A stretch of DNA of 64,000 nucleotides from assembly GCA_020344015.1 (NCBI GenBank), contig CP070812.1, positions 2,869,545 to 2,933,544 of the forward strand, given 5' to 3'. The position numbers and the translations under genes are program-made. Below are positions 44,591 to 51,910 of this stretch, piece after piece. Below the pieces are notes generated by a model. That model was given only the letters and a program-made list of their open reading frames with translations. It searched no databases and was not told where the DNA came from. The first letter of the stretch is position 1. Each line of letters opens with the position of its first letter. The stretch comes from Gemmatimonadota bacterium (GTDB lineage Bacteria > Gemmatimonadota > Gemmatimonadetes > Palauibacterales > KS3-K002).

Positions 44591-47026
44591 ATGTCCCGTT
44601 TCAGGCGGCTGATACTCGAACTCCACCGGCGCTCGCTCTGGCAGGTAATGCTGATCTACGTGGGCGGTGCGTGGGCCGGCTACGAGATCATCGACGCGAT
44701 CACCGATCGTCTGGCGCTCCCCGCCTGGCTCCCCGTACTTGCCATCATCCTCTTCGTACTCGGGCTGCCCTTCGTGCTGGCGACGGCGTTCGTGCGCGAG
44801 GAGCAGCCGCCCCCGGTTCGTGAAGCTCCTGAAGCGGGAGAAACCACTGTAGATGAGGAACTCAGGGCCGCGGCTCGCCGTGAAGCGGCAGGGCGTCGTC
44901 GCATCCTAACGTGGCGTAGCGCGGGTCTGGCCTTCGTCGGGGCCTGTGCGGTCTGGGGGATCGTCGCCGCCGGCTGGTTCGCCCTGCAGGGGCTGCGGGG
45001 CGACAACGAAGACGCAGCTCCAACGGTCTCGACCGCCCGGGTCGCGGTGCTCCCGTTCTCCGTGCGGGGTAGGGATGAGCTGGCCTACCTGAGCGAGGGG
45101 ATGGTCGACCTGTTGAGCACGGCGCTGGACGGCGCCGGCGAACTGCGGGCTGTTGACCCGTATGCCCTTCTGAAGCACCTGGCCCAGGAGCCCACGGAGC
45201 CCCTTGACCCGGAGGCTGGAGGAACCATCGCCCGCCACTTCGGTGCGGGGCTCTATGTGCTGGGCAGTGTGGTTGAAGCGGGCGGCCAGCTTCAGGTCAA
45301 CGCCTCTCTGTACGACGCGGACGGTGCGGTAAGGAACTCGGCACGCGAGATCGCGGGGGACGAGTCGCAGGTCTTCGATCTGGTCAACAACGTAGCTAGG
45401 CAGCTGCTGGCCGGGGGTGTCGGCGGTTCCGCGAGTCGGCTGACTCGTGTCGCCGCGGCGACGACCGAGTCGTGGCCTGCTCTGAAAGGTTTCCTAGAGG
45501 GTGAAAGCCTGCTGCGGGCCGGGCGGTTCGGCGAGGCGGTTACTGCGTTCCAGGGCGCCATCGAGGCCGACAGTACGTTCGCACTCGCCTGGTATCGACT
45601 GGGCCTCGCCGTCCTCTATTCGCCGGAACCGGTTGATGTAGTGTCCCTTGACGCGGCGGAGCAGGCGGTGCGCCACAGCGCACGCCTCGCGCCGCGTGAC
45701 CGTGACCGGCTCGCCGCTTTCTACGCGTTTCTACGCGGTGCAGCCGTCGAGGCAGAGAGCTTGGCTCAGAACATCCTCAGCGATTACCCCGAGGATATGG
45801 AGGCGTGGTACTACATAGCCGAGACCCGGTTCCACAACGGGGTGCAACTAGGTCGCCCGGTCGCGGAGGTCAGCGAGCCCTTCCGGCGCGCCCTCGAGTA
45901 CGACCCCGATCACATCATGTCGCTGCTTCACCTCTCGATTTCGGCCAGCGTCGAGGGGCGCTTCCAGGAGGCTGAGCAGCTGATCGAACGGATAGGAAAG
46001 ATCGAGGTTCTCGCGCCCGGGGGCTTCTACGGCGAGTTCAATCCTCCGGTCCTCGCGTTCGTCCGAGGGGGAAGAAGCATGGTGCTCGAGCTTCTTCCAG
46101 AGATGGAGAACTACGTACCATTCAGTCTATACTGGGTAGCCTTCAGAATCGCTCTCCTTCAAGATGGCCTGCCCGCAGCGATCGACGTGGCCGGTCTACT
46201 CACCGAGCCGTCGCGATCGGTGGGTGACCGGGAATTCGGCTACGATTTGCAGGCGATGTACGAGATGGCGCGCGGTCGCCGGCTGGCGGCGGGGGTACGA
46301 CTCGCCCAGAGTGAAGCGCTGGGTCCGGTGGTCCGCTTCTACTCGGGCCTCGAGATTCGCGCCGCGTTGTGGCTGAGCCCGTTCCTCGCCGTGCCGCGGG
46401 ACGAGCTGGAGGGGTTGAGGCAGGCGCTGGCCGACCTGGATTACGATACGGTCTGGGCCCCCATCTCTCGTGACTACTTCCTTGGACTGGTGAGCGCTCG
46501 CCTGGGCGAGCCTGCGGAGGCGATCGGCTATGCGACTCGGTTGGAGGCACGTGCCGAGCGACTTCTTGCTGACGAGGATTCTGCCCGGGCATCGGTCAAT
46601 CGAGACTTCGCCCTGACCGTCCGAGCGCAGGTCGCCGCTTTGGATGGGGACCCAGGTGAGGCTCTCATGCTGCTCGAGAGAACGCGTCCTGAAGGGCGAT
46701 CGAGGTTTCTCCCGTGGTCGCCGCTGTTCAGCGGAGCGCACGAGCGGTTTCTGCGGGCCGAAGTCCTGGAATCCCTCGGTCGCGATGAAGAGGCGATCAA
46801 GTGGTATGCTTCACTCGGCTTGATGCCCGCCGAGGTGTTCTTTCTTGCGCCGGCACATCTGCGTCGAGCCGAGATCTATGAACGCCTGGACCGGCCGGAA
46901 GAGGCTGCGATTCACTACAAACGGTTCATCGACCTCTGGCGCGAGTGCGACCCGGAGCTCCGACCCGAGGTCGCCCGCGCCGAAGCCGCGCTCCGGCGCC
47001 TGAGCGGCGAGCTGGCCGGGCCGTAG
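44591..47026 (+). CDS. Membrane-anchored TolB-domain and TPR protein
   Basis: An 811-residue protein after GGGAGGTG. Hydrophobic segments at about 18-40 and 45-68, and again at about 108-130, anchor it; a short charged cytoplasmic region lies between. Residues about 145-280 resemble the TolB/FlgO-like domain (R-V-A-V-L-P-F-S-V ... E-G-M-V-D-L-L-S-T-A-L) seen in kinase and adenylate-cyclase-associated proteins. From about 300 there are numerous TPR-like helical pairs (A-L-A-W-Y-R-L-G-L-A-V-L, E-A-V-T-A-F-Q-G-A-I), ending in E-A-A-I-H-Y-K-R-F-I-D-L-W. No kinase or DNA-binding domain is present here. A scaffold or signalling role is inferred. Confidence 0.8.
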   Translation: MSRFRRLILELHRRSLWQVMLIYVGGAWAGYEIIDAITDRLALPAWLPVLAIILFVLGLPFVLATAFVREEQPPPVREAPEAGETTVDEELRAAARREAAGRRRILTWRSAGLAFVGACAVWGIVAAGWFALQGLRGDNEDAAPTVSTARVAVLPFSVRGRDELAYLSEGMVDLLSTALDGAGELRAVDPYALLKHLAQEPTEPLDPEAGGTIARHFGAGLYVLGSVVEAGGQLQVNASLYDADGAVRNSAREIAGDESQVFDLVNNVARQLLAGGVGGSASRLTRVAAATTESWPALKGFLEGESLLRAGRFGEAVTAFQGAIEADSTFALAWYRLGLAVLYSPEPVDVVSLDAAEQAVRHSARLAPRDRDRLAAFYAFLRGAAVEAESLAQNILSDYPEDMEAWYYIAETRFHNGVQLGRPVAEVSEPFRRALEYDPDHIMSLLHLSISASVEGRFQEAEQLIERIGKIEVLAPGGFYGEFNPPVLAFVRGGRSMVLELLPEMENYVPFSLYWVAFRIALLQDGLPAAIDVAGLLTEPSRSVGDREFGYDLQAMYEMARGRRLAAGVRLAQSEALGPVVRFYSGLEIRAALWLSPFLAVPRDELEGLRQALADLDYDTVWAPISRDYFLGLVSARLGEPAEAIGYATRLEARAERLLADEDSARASVNRDFALTVRAQVAALDGDPGEALMLLERTRPEGRSRFLPWSPLFSGAHERFLRAEVLESLGRDEEAIKWYASLGLMPAEVFFLAPAHLRRAEIYERLDRPEEAAIHYKRFIDLWRECDPELRPEVARAEAALRRLSGELAGP

Positions 47027-47069
47027 CGTCGCTTGGGCGAGCGAGGGCCGCAACTGAAGGAATCGACCG

Positions 47070-47405
47070 ATGGTATTACTTCTGCTTTCGCGCGCTTTGT
47101 TCGACCGGATGCTGGCCTTGGGCGGCGCCGTGGTCATCGTGTACGAGTTCTTCACACTCGACGCTTCGCCATTCCACATCCCGACCATCGCCCTCGGGGC
47201 GCTGATGATCTACCTAGGGTTGTGGCGGCTGACCGGCCGGCTGATCTACAAGCGTGTGAACAAACCACTTCGCGCTGATGTCAATCATTTCATCTCGCTG
47301 GTGCGGCAGTTGAGTGCGCAGAAGGCGGGGGGCGACGCGAAACAGATCGCCGAGAGCGAAGTCGCCTTGCGCGAGATGCTCGATCGCATCATCTCGGCCG
47401 CATGA
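47070..47405 (+). CDS. Small membrane protein at the head of the corrinoid methyltransferase operon
   Basis: A 111-residue protein with two hydrophobic helices (about 12-28 and 38-55: L-A-L-G-G-A-V-V-I-V-Y-E-F-F and I-A-L-G-A-L-M-I-Y-L-G-L-W) and a basic to amphipathic helical tail. Its stop overlaps the start of the MttB-family gene by four bases, so they are translated together. Family unknown. A membrane tether or accessory for methyl transfer is possible, but it may equally be a housekeeping neighbour. Confidence 0.65.
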   Translation: MVLLLLSRALFDRMLALGGAVVIVYEFFTLDASPFHIPTIALGALMIYLGLWRLTGRLIYKRVNKPLRADVNHFISLVRQLSAQKAGGDAKQIAESEVALREMLDRIISAA

Positions 47406-48889
47406 CTCACGCACCGCTGGGCGGGGAAACGCCTCGTTCGCTGCCGTTGCGGTATCGCTTCGACGTCTTGTCGGGGGCGGAGCTCGATGACGTCCACGCC
47501 CGTACGACCGAGCTGCTCCACCGCATCGGTGTGGAGGTAGGGTCCCTTGAGGTTCTGGAGCGGCTGGCGGAGCACGGTGCTGAAGTCGACTCCGAGGAAC
47601 GACGGGTGCGGTTCGCACCGGAGATGGTCGAGTCGGCGGTCGCCCGCGCCCCGCGTCGCATAGCGCTCGCCGCGCGGGCGCCGGGCTGGGATCTGGAGAT
47701 CGACGGCGAAAGAGGCTTCTTGGGGCTCGATGGGTGCGGCGCCGAGTTCATCGACCCCGAGAGTGGCGCGCGCCGACCATCGACCAAGGCCGACGTCGCC
47801 ACGATTACGCGCTTGGCCGACGCGCTGCCACAGATCGCTTTCGTCTGGCAGCCGGTGGCGGCCCGTGACGTCTCTCCCGAGGTGCAGCCGCTGCACGAGC
47901 TGCACGCCCAGCTGGCTGTCACCGGCAAGCACATCCAGATGATGACCGCGACCTCGAAGGAGACCGCCGAGGGCGTGGTCGAGATCGCTCGACTGGCCGC
48001 CGGCGGAGAAGCGGCGCTGCGCGAACGGCCCATCGTCTCGAACTTCCAATGCAGCACCAGCCCGCTCGTCTACGACGGCGGCGCGGTCGAGGCGGCGCTC
48101 ATCTTCGGCGAGGCGGGTGTGCCGTGCGGCTTCGTCGTGATGCCCATCGCATGTGCGACGGGACCGGCCACCTGGGGCGGGACCCTCGTACAATCCAATG
48201 CCGAGGCTCTGGCCGGCATCGTGATCCTCGAGACCCTGGTGCCCGGAGCACCCACTTTCTACGGTTCTTGCGCCACCGTCATGGATCTGCGATCCGGCGC
48301 GGCGGCGTGTGGCGGTCCGGAGGACCTGTTGCTGCAGATGGCGTCGGCGCAGCTGGCGCGTCGCTACGAGCTGCCCTCGAGCATCGGCACGTTCGCCACC
48401 GGAGCGAAGACGCCCGACTGGCAGGCGGGGTTGGAGAACGGGCTGTCGGGTCTGGCCAGCGCGCTGGCAGGCACCGACATGTTGTGCGGCGCCGGTCTCT
48501 TGTACGGCGCCCGCGTCTGTTCCCTGGAGCAGGTGATGCTCGACGCCGAGATCTTCGAGCTCCTGTGCTATCTGCTCGGTGAGCGGGCCGACACTAAGGA
48601 AGACGTGCTGGACGTGCTGGAAGCGGCAGGCCCGGGCGGCGAGTTCTTGAGCCAGCGGCACACGCTGGACACCATGCGGCGACTGTGGTTGCCGCGCCTG
48701 TTCGACCGGAGCGAGTGGTCCGAGTGGGAGTCCGCCGGGTCGCCGGGCCCCCGGGAAGCGGCACGTGCACGGGTGAGCGAGATATTCGACGGCCACCGGG
48801 CAGAATACATGGACGAAGAAGTAGACGCAGAGATCCGCGCTGTCATCGAGCGTTACGAGGAGGAGGGAGGAGGCGGCCTTGATGGATGA
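47402..48889 (+). CDS. MttB-family corrinoid-dependent methyltransferase (non-pyrrolysine)
   Basis: A 495-residue protein of the trimethylamine:corrinoid methyltransferase family, recognisable from L-L-H-R-I-G-V-E-V-G near the N-terminus, G-F-L-G-L-D-G-C-G, the conserved substrate-barrel segments (M-M-T-A-T-S-K-E-T-A and G-P-A-T-W-G-G-T-L) and A-S-A-Q-L-A-R-R-Y near the end. There is no in-frame TAG, so it lacks pyrrolysine; such members (MtgB, MtpB, MtcB and others) demethylate quaternary amines such as glycine betaine, proline betaine or carnitine, not trimethylamine. The substrate here is unknown. It would transfer the methyl group to the corrinoid protein encoded immediately downstream. 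Confidence 0.9.
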   Translation: MTHAPLGGETPRSLPLRYRFDVLSGAELDDVHARTTELLHRIGVEVGSLEVLERLAEHGAEVDSEERRVRFAPEMVESAVARAPRRIALAARAPGWDLEIDGERGFLGLDGCGAEFIDPESGARRPSTKADVATITRLADALPQIAFVWQPVAARDVSPEVQPLHELHAQLAVTGKHIQMMTATSKETAEGVVEIARLAAGGEAALRERPIVSNFQCSTSPLVYDGGAVEAALIFGEAGVPCGFVVMPIACATGPATWGGTLVQSNAEALAGIVILETLVPGAPTFYGSCATVMDLRSGAAACGGPEDLLLQMASAQLARRYELPSSIGTFATGAKTPDWQAGLENGLSGLASALAGTDMLCGAGLLYGARVCSLEQVMLDAEIFELLCYLLGERADTKEDVLDVLEAAGPGGEFLSQRHTLDTMRRLWLPRLFDRSEWSEWESAGSPGPREAARARVSEIFDGHRAEYMDEEVDAEIRAVIERYEEEGGGGLDG

Positions 48890-49523
48890 GCTTCTCGCAG
48901 ATTTGCGGCAGGCGATCCTGACGCAGGACGAGAATGGCGCACTGGAAGTAACGCGGAGCCTGCTGGAGTCGGGTGAGAGCCCACGCGCCATCCTCGAATC
49001 GGGACTCGCCGAAGCGATGCTCGAGCTGGGGCGGCGCTGGAAGTGCGGCGAAGCATTCCTGCCCGAGGTCGTCGTCGCCGCCGACATCTTCGCGCGCTGC
49101 AGCGAGCTGGTCGAGCCGGCGCTGCTGGAGAGCCAGGAGGCTCGAGCACCTTCCTTCCGACTCGTACTGGCCACGGTGCAAGGAGACCTGCACGATCTCG
49201 GCAAGAACATCGTCGGCGCGATGGCCAAGACGGTGGGCTTCGACGTGCACGACCTGGGCAAGAACGTGCCCGTCGACCAGATCGTTGACGCCGCCCGGGA
49301 GCTGAAGCCCTGCATCGTCGGCCTGAGCGCGCTCCTCACCACGACGATGCCGCAGCAGAAGAACGCTGTCGCGGCTCTCGAGGACGCCGGCCTTCGACCC
49401 GAGGTCAAGGTGATCGTCGGCGGCGCGCCCGTCACCCAGGAGTGGGCTGACGAGATCGGCGCCGACGGTTACGCGCCGGACGCGGCGAGCGCGACCGAGC
49501 TCGCCCTCTTCCTGATCGACTGA
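48882..49523 (+). CDS. Corrinoid (cobalamin-binding) methyl-carrier protein
   Basis: A 213-residue two-domain protein: N-terminal four-helix cap (residues 1-85) and a B12-binding Rossmann domain with the D-x-H-x-x-G motif in G-D-L-H-D-L-G-K-N (His104 as lower cobalt ligand), then G-L-S-A-L-L-T-T-T-M and V-I-V-G-G-A-P-V, all typical of MtbC/MtgC-type carriers. ATG 48882 overlaps the methyltransferase stop by 8 bases; a TTG three bases earlier is less likely. It shuttles the methyl group between the MttB-family protein and an acceptor methyltransferase, which is not encoded nearby. Confidence 0.93.
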   Translation: MDELLADLRQAILTQDENGALEVTRSLLESGESPRAILESGLAEAMLELGRRWKCGEAFLPEVVVAADIFARCSELVEPALLESQEARAPSFRLVLATVQGDLHDLGKNIVGAMAKTVGFDVHDLGKNVPVDQIVDAARELKPCIVGLSALLTTTMPQQKNAVAALEDAGLRPEVKVIVGGAPVTQEWADEIGADGYAPDAASATELALFLID

Positions 49524-49529
49524 ACCGAC

Positions 49530-51269
49530 ATGGGGTCGCCGGAACTCCGGGTACGCTTCCAACCTTCGGGACAGGAGGCTCGGGTAGCGCCGGGGACGAC
49601 GCTGCTGGCCGCCGCCCATTGGGCGGGGACCACAGTTGACTCCACCTGTGGTGGCTACGGGACCTGTGGGCTCTGTCGGCTAAGAGTATTGGAGGGCGAC
49701 GTCCCCGCGTCGCCGGAGGATTCCCAGCACATCTCACGCGACGAGCTGGCCGACGGCTGGAGGTTGGCGTGCCGGGCTGAGCTCGAGGGCGACACCGTCT
49801 GCCAGGTGCCCGCTCCTGCTGAGCACCCCCGTTCCGTAGTGGAAGGTATCCAGCGTGCCATCGCCGTGGAGCCGCGGGTGAGGATCGAAGAGCTGGAGTC
49901 CGGGGGCGAGGGTGGCGACGCGAAGGCGATCGTCTGTGGTAGCTGGCAGATCGATGTCATTGCAAACGATCGCGTGCCGCAGCCTTTTGGCGTCGCTCTC
50001 GACCTCGGCACTTCGACGGTGGCGGGCGCCCTGGTCGATCTCGTCGACGGCACAATCGTCGCGGCCGCAAGCATCGTAAATGGCCAGGTCGCCGCCGGCG
50101 CCGACGTGATCAGCCGGGCCGCTTACGCCCGCTCGCGCCCCGGCGGCGCGCTCGAGCTTCAGGGCATGGCTGTCGACACGATGAACCAGCTGGTCGCCAG
50201 GTTGGGAGTCGCCGCCAGCGTTTTCCCCGGCAACGTCTACGAGTGCGTGGTGGCCGGAAACTCGATCATGCTTCACCTGCTGCTCGGCGTGGATCCGTAT
50301 CCGCTGTCCGTCGCGCCATTCGAGACTGTCTTCGATGAGCCACTCGACGTGGCGGCGGCCGATCTCCGCGTCGATACCGTGGCGAAAGATCGGCGCGGTC
50401 CTCAGCTCGCCATTCATCCGCAGGCGCGACTGCAGTCTTTCCCGATGATTGGCGCCTACGCCGGAGGCGACACGGTGGCGGGCCTCCACGCCACCGATAT
50501 AGTTCGGGGCGATCGACCGCGTCTGCTCATCGACCTCGGTACGAACACCGAGGTCGCCCTCGGCTACGACGGCAGGGTCGTCGTCGCTTCGGCGCCCGCC
50601 GGACCCGCCTTCGAGGGTGGGGGCGTCCGCTGCGGCATGGCCGCCGTCGAAGGAGCTGTCGCACGCGTGAAGCTCGGTCCGGCGATCGAGCTGGAGGTGA
50701 TCGGCGGCGGGGCTCCCAGAGGCCTCTGCGGTTCCGGTCTGGTCGACGCCGTCGCCGAGCTGCGCTGGGCCGGACTGCTCGACCGCAGCGGCCGCCTCGG
50801 CTCTGCTGAAGAGCTGACTGGTAACCCTCTGGCCGACCGCCTCGAGGAGATCGAGGGCGCGCGGGCCTTCCGGCTGGCCGAGGGCATCTACATCGGCCAG
50901 CGTGACATCCGCGAGCTACAATCCGCGATCGCTGCCGTGGCGGCAGCGGTCCGAATCGTCTTGGGCCACGAGAAGGTCGAGCCGCACGAGCTGGCCGACG
51001 TCTACCTCGCCGGCTCGTTCGGCGCGGCCCTCGATCCGCGAAGCGCCCGGAGCCTGGGGCTGGTGCCGCCGGTATCCGAGAACGCGGTGCGCGGAGTAGG
51101 CAACGCAGCCATCGAGGGGGCGAAGGCGGCGTTGCTCTCGTTCAGGGAGCGGGAGGTCGCTTTCCAGATACCGTTCCACACCGAGTACCTGGAGCTGTCC
51201 GGACACCCTGACTTCAACGACACCTTCATGGCCGCGATGACGTTCCCCGACCTGGAGGGGTTGGGGTGA
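49530..51269 (+). CDS. RACo-type reductive activator of corrinoid protein
   Basis: A 579-residue protein. N-terminal plant-type 2Fe-2S ferredoxin domain with Cys40, Cys46, Cys49 and Cys81 (C-x5-C-x2-C-x31-C). From about 155 onward is the ASKHA-fold DUF4445 domain: phosphate-1 loop A-L-D-L-G-T-S-T-V-A, then L-I-D-L-G-T-N-T-E and A-G-S-F-G-A-A-L-D. This is the RACo layout (2Fe-2S at the N-terminus), distinct from RamA, whose iron-sulfur domain is C-terminal. It reduces inactive Co(II) corrinoid to Co(I) using ATP. It begins 6 bases after the corrinoid protein gene, which fits that role. Confidence 0.92.
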   Translation: MGSPELRVRFQPSGQEARVAPGTTLLAAAHWAGTTVDSTCGGYGTCGLCRLRVLEGDVPASPEDSQHISRDELADGWRLACRAELEGDTVCQVPAPAEHPRSVVEGIQRAIAVEPRVRIEELESGGEGGDAKAIVCGSWQIDVIANDRVPQPFGVALDLGTSTVAGALVDLVDGTIVAAASIVNGQVAAGADVISRAAYARSRPGGALELQGMAVDTMNQLVARLGVAASVFPGNVYECVVAGNSIMLHLLLGVDPYPLSVAPFETVFDEPLDVAAADLRVDTVAKDRRGPQLAIHPQARLQSFPMIGAYAGGDTVAGLHATDIVRGDRPRLLIDLGTNTEVALGYDGRVVVASAPAGPAFEGGGVRCGMAAVEGAVARVKLGPAIELEVIGGGAPRGLCGSGLVDAVAELRWAGLLDRSGRLGSAEELTGNPLADRLEEIEGARAFRLAEGIYIGQRDIRELQSAIAAVAAAVRIVLGHEKVEPHELADVYLAGSFGAALDPRSARSLGLVPPVSENAVRGVGNAAIEGAKAALLSFREREVAFQIPFHTEYLELSGHPDFNDTFMAAMTFPDLEGLG

Positions 51270-51874
51270 CGCCGGATCCCCAGCCTTCGCCGGTCGCGCT
51301 CGTGGTCTGCGGCGCGCTGGCCGGGGACGTGCGCCGCATCCTCGCCGAGCGCGGCTGGCAGGCCGACCTGTACGGGGTCCCGGCGACCTACCACATGCGG
51401 CCGGCGAGCATCGTCGCCGCCGTCGATGAGCATCTCGAGCGGATCCGCAACCGCTACCGAAAGGTGATCGTCGTGTACGGCGATTGCGGCACCGCCGGCG
51501 AGCTCGATCGTGTGCTGGAACGCCATCGGGCGGAGCGGCTAGCAGGCGAGCACTGCTACGAGATCTTGTGCGGCCGCCGCTTCTCCAAGCTCGCCGAGCG
51601 GAGCCCGACGACCTACTTCCTCACCGACTTCCTGGTTCGGAACTGGGAGGAGGTCGTGGTCCGCGAGATGGGGCTAGGCCGCACCCCATCGCTAAAGGCG
51701 AAGCTTTTCGCCGGCTTCACCTCGGTGACCTACCTGCGCCAGGCCCCCGACGCAGATCTAAACCGGAAGGCCGAAGGCATCGCGGCGTATCTCGGCTTGC
51801 CCCTGGAGGTCGAGGAGGTCGGCACGGGCGAGCTCGAATCGCAGCTCGAGCGCCTGTTGAGCGAAGTTGAGTGA
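51266..51874 (+). CDS. DUF1638 protein of the corrinoid operon
   Basis: A 202-residue protein whose GTG overlaps the RACo stop (GTGA). It has the DUF1638 pattern: V-A-L-V-V-C-G-A-L-A near the start, V-I-V-V-Y-G-D-C-G-T-A-G in the middle, a conserved C-Y-E-I-L-C-G segment and T-Y-F-L-T-D-F-L. DUF1638 genes are repeatedly found beside corrinoid methyltransferases, but their biochemical role is not established. The conserved cysteines (17, about 73, 95 and 99) suggest metal or cofactor binding. Last gene of the operon, convergent with the kinase gene. Confidence 0.85.
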   Translation: MTPDPQPSPVALVVCGALAGDVRRILAERGWQADLYGVPATYHMRPASIVAAVDEHLERIRNRYRKVIVVYGDCGTAGELDRVLERHRAERLAGEHCYEILCGRRFSKLAERSPTTYFLTDFLVRNWEEVVVREMGLGRTPSLKAKLFAGFTSVTYLRQAPDADLNRKAEGIAAYLGLPLEVEEVGTGELESQLERLLSEVE

Positions 51875-51910
51875 TGGAATTACAGGATGGGAAACGGGTG
51901 CCTGTGCGCC

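Noticed and set aside
47285-49435. 716-codon open frame antisense to the methyltransferase and corrinoid genes
   Set aside because: Ser/Arg/Ala-rich shadow typical of GC-rich third positions; the plus-strand proteins have clear family motifs.
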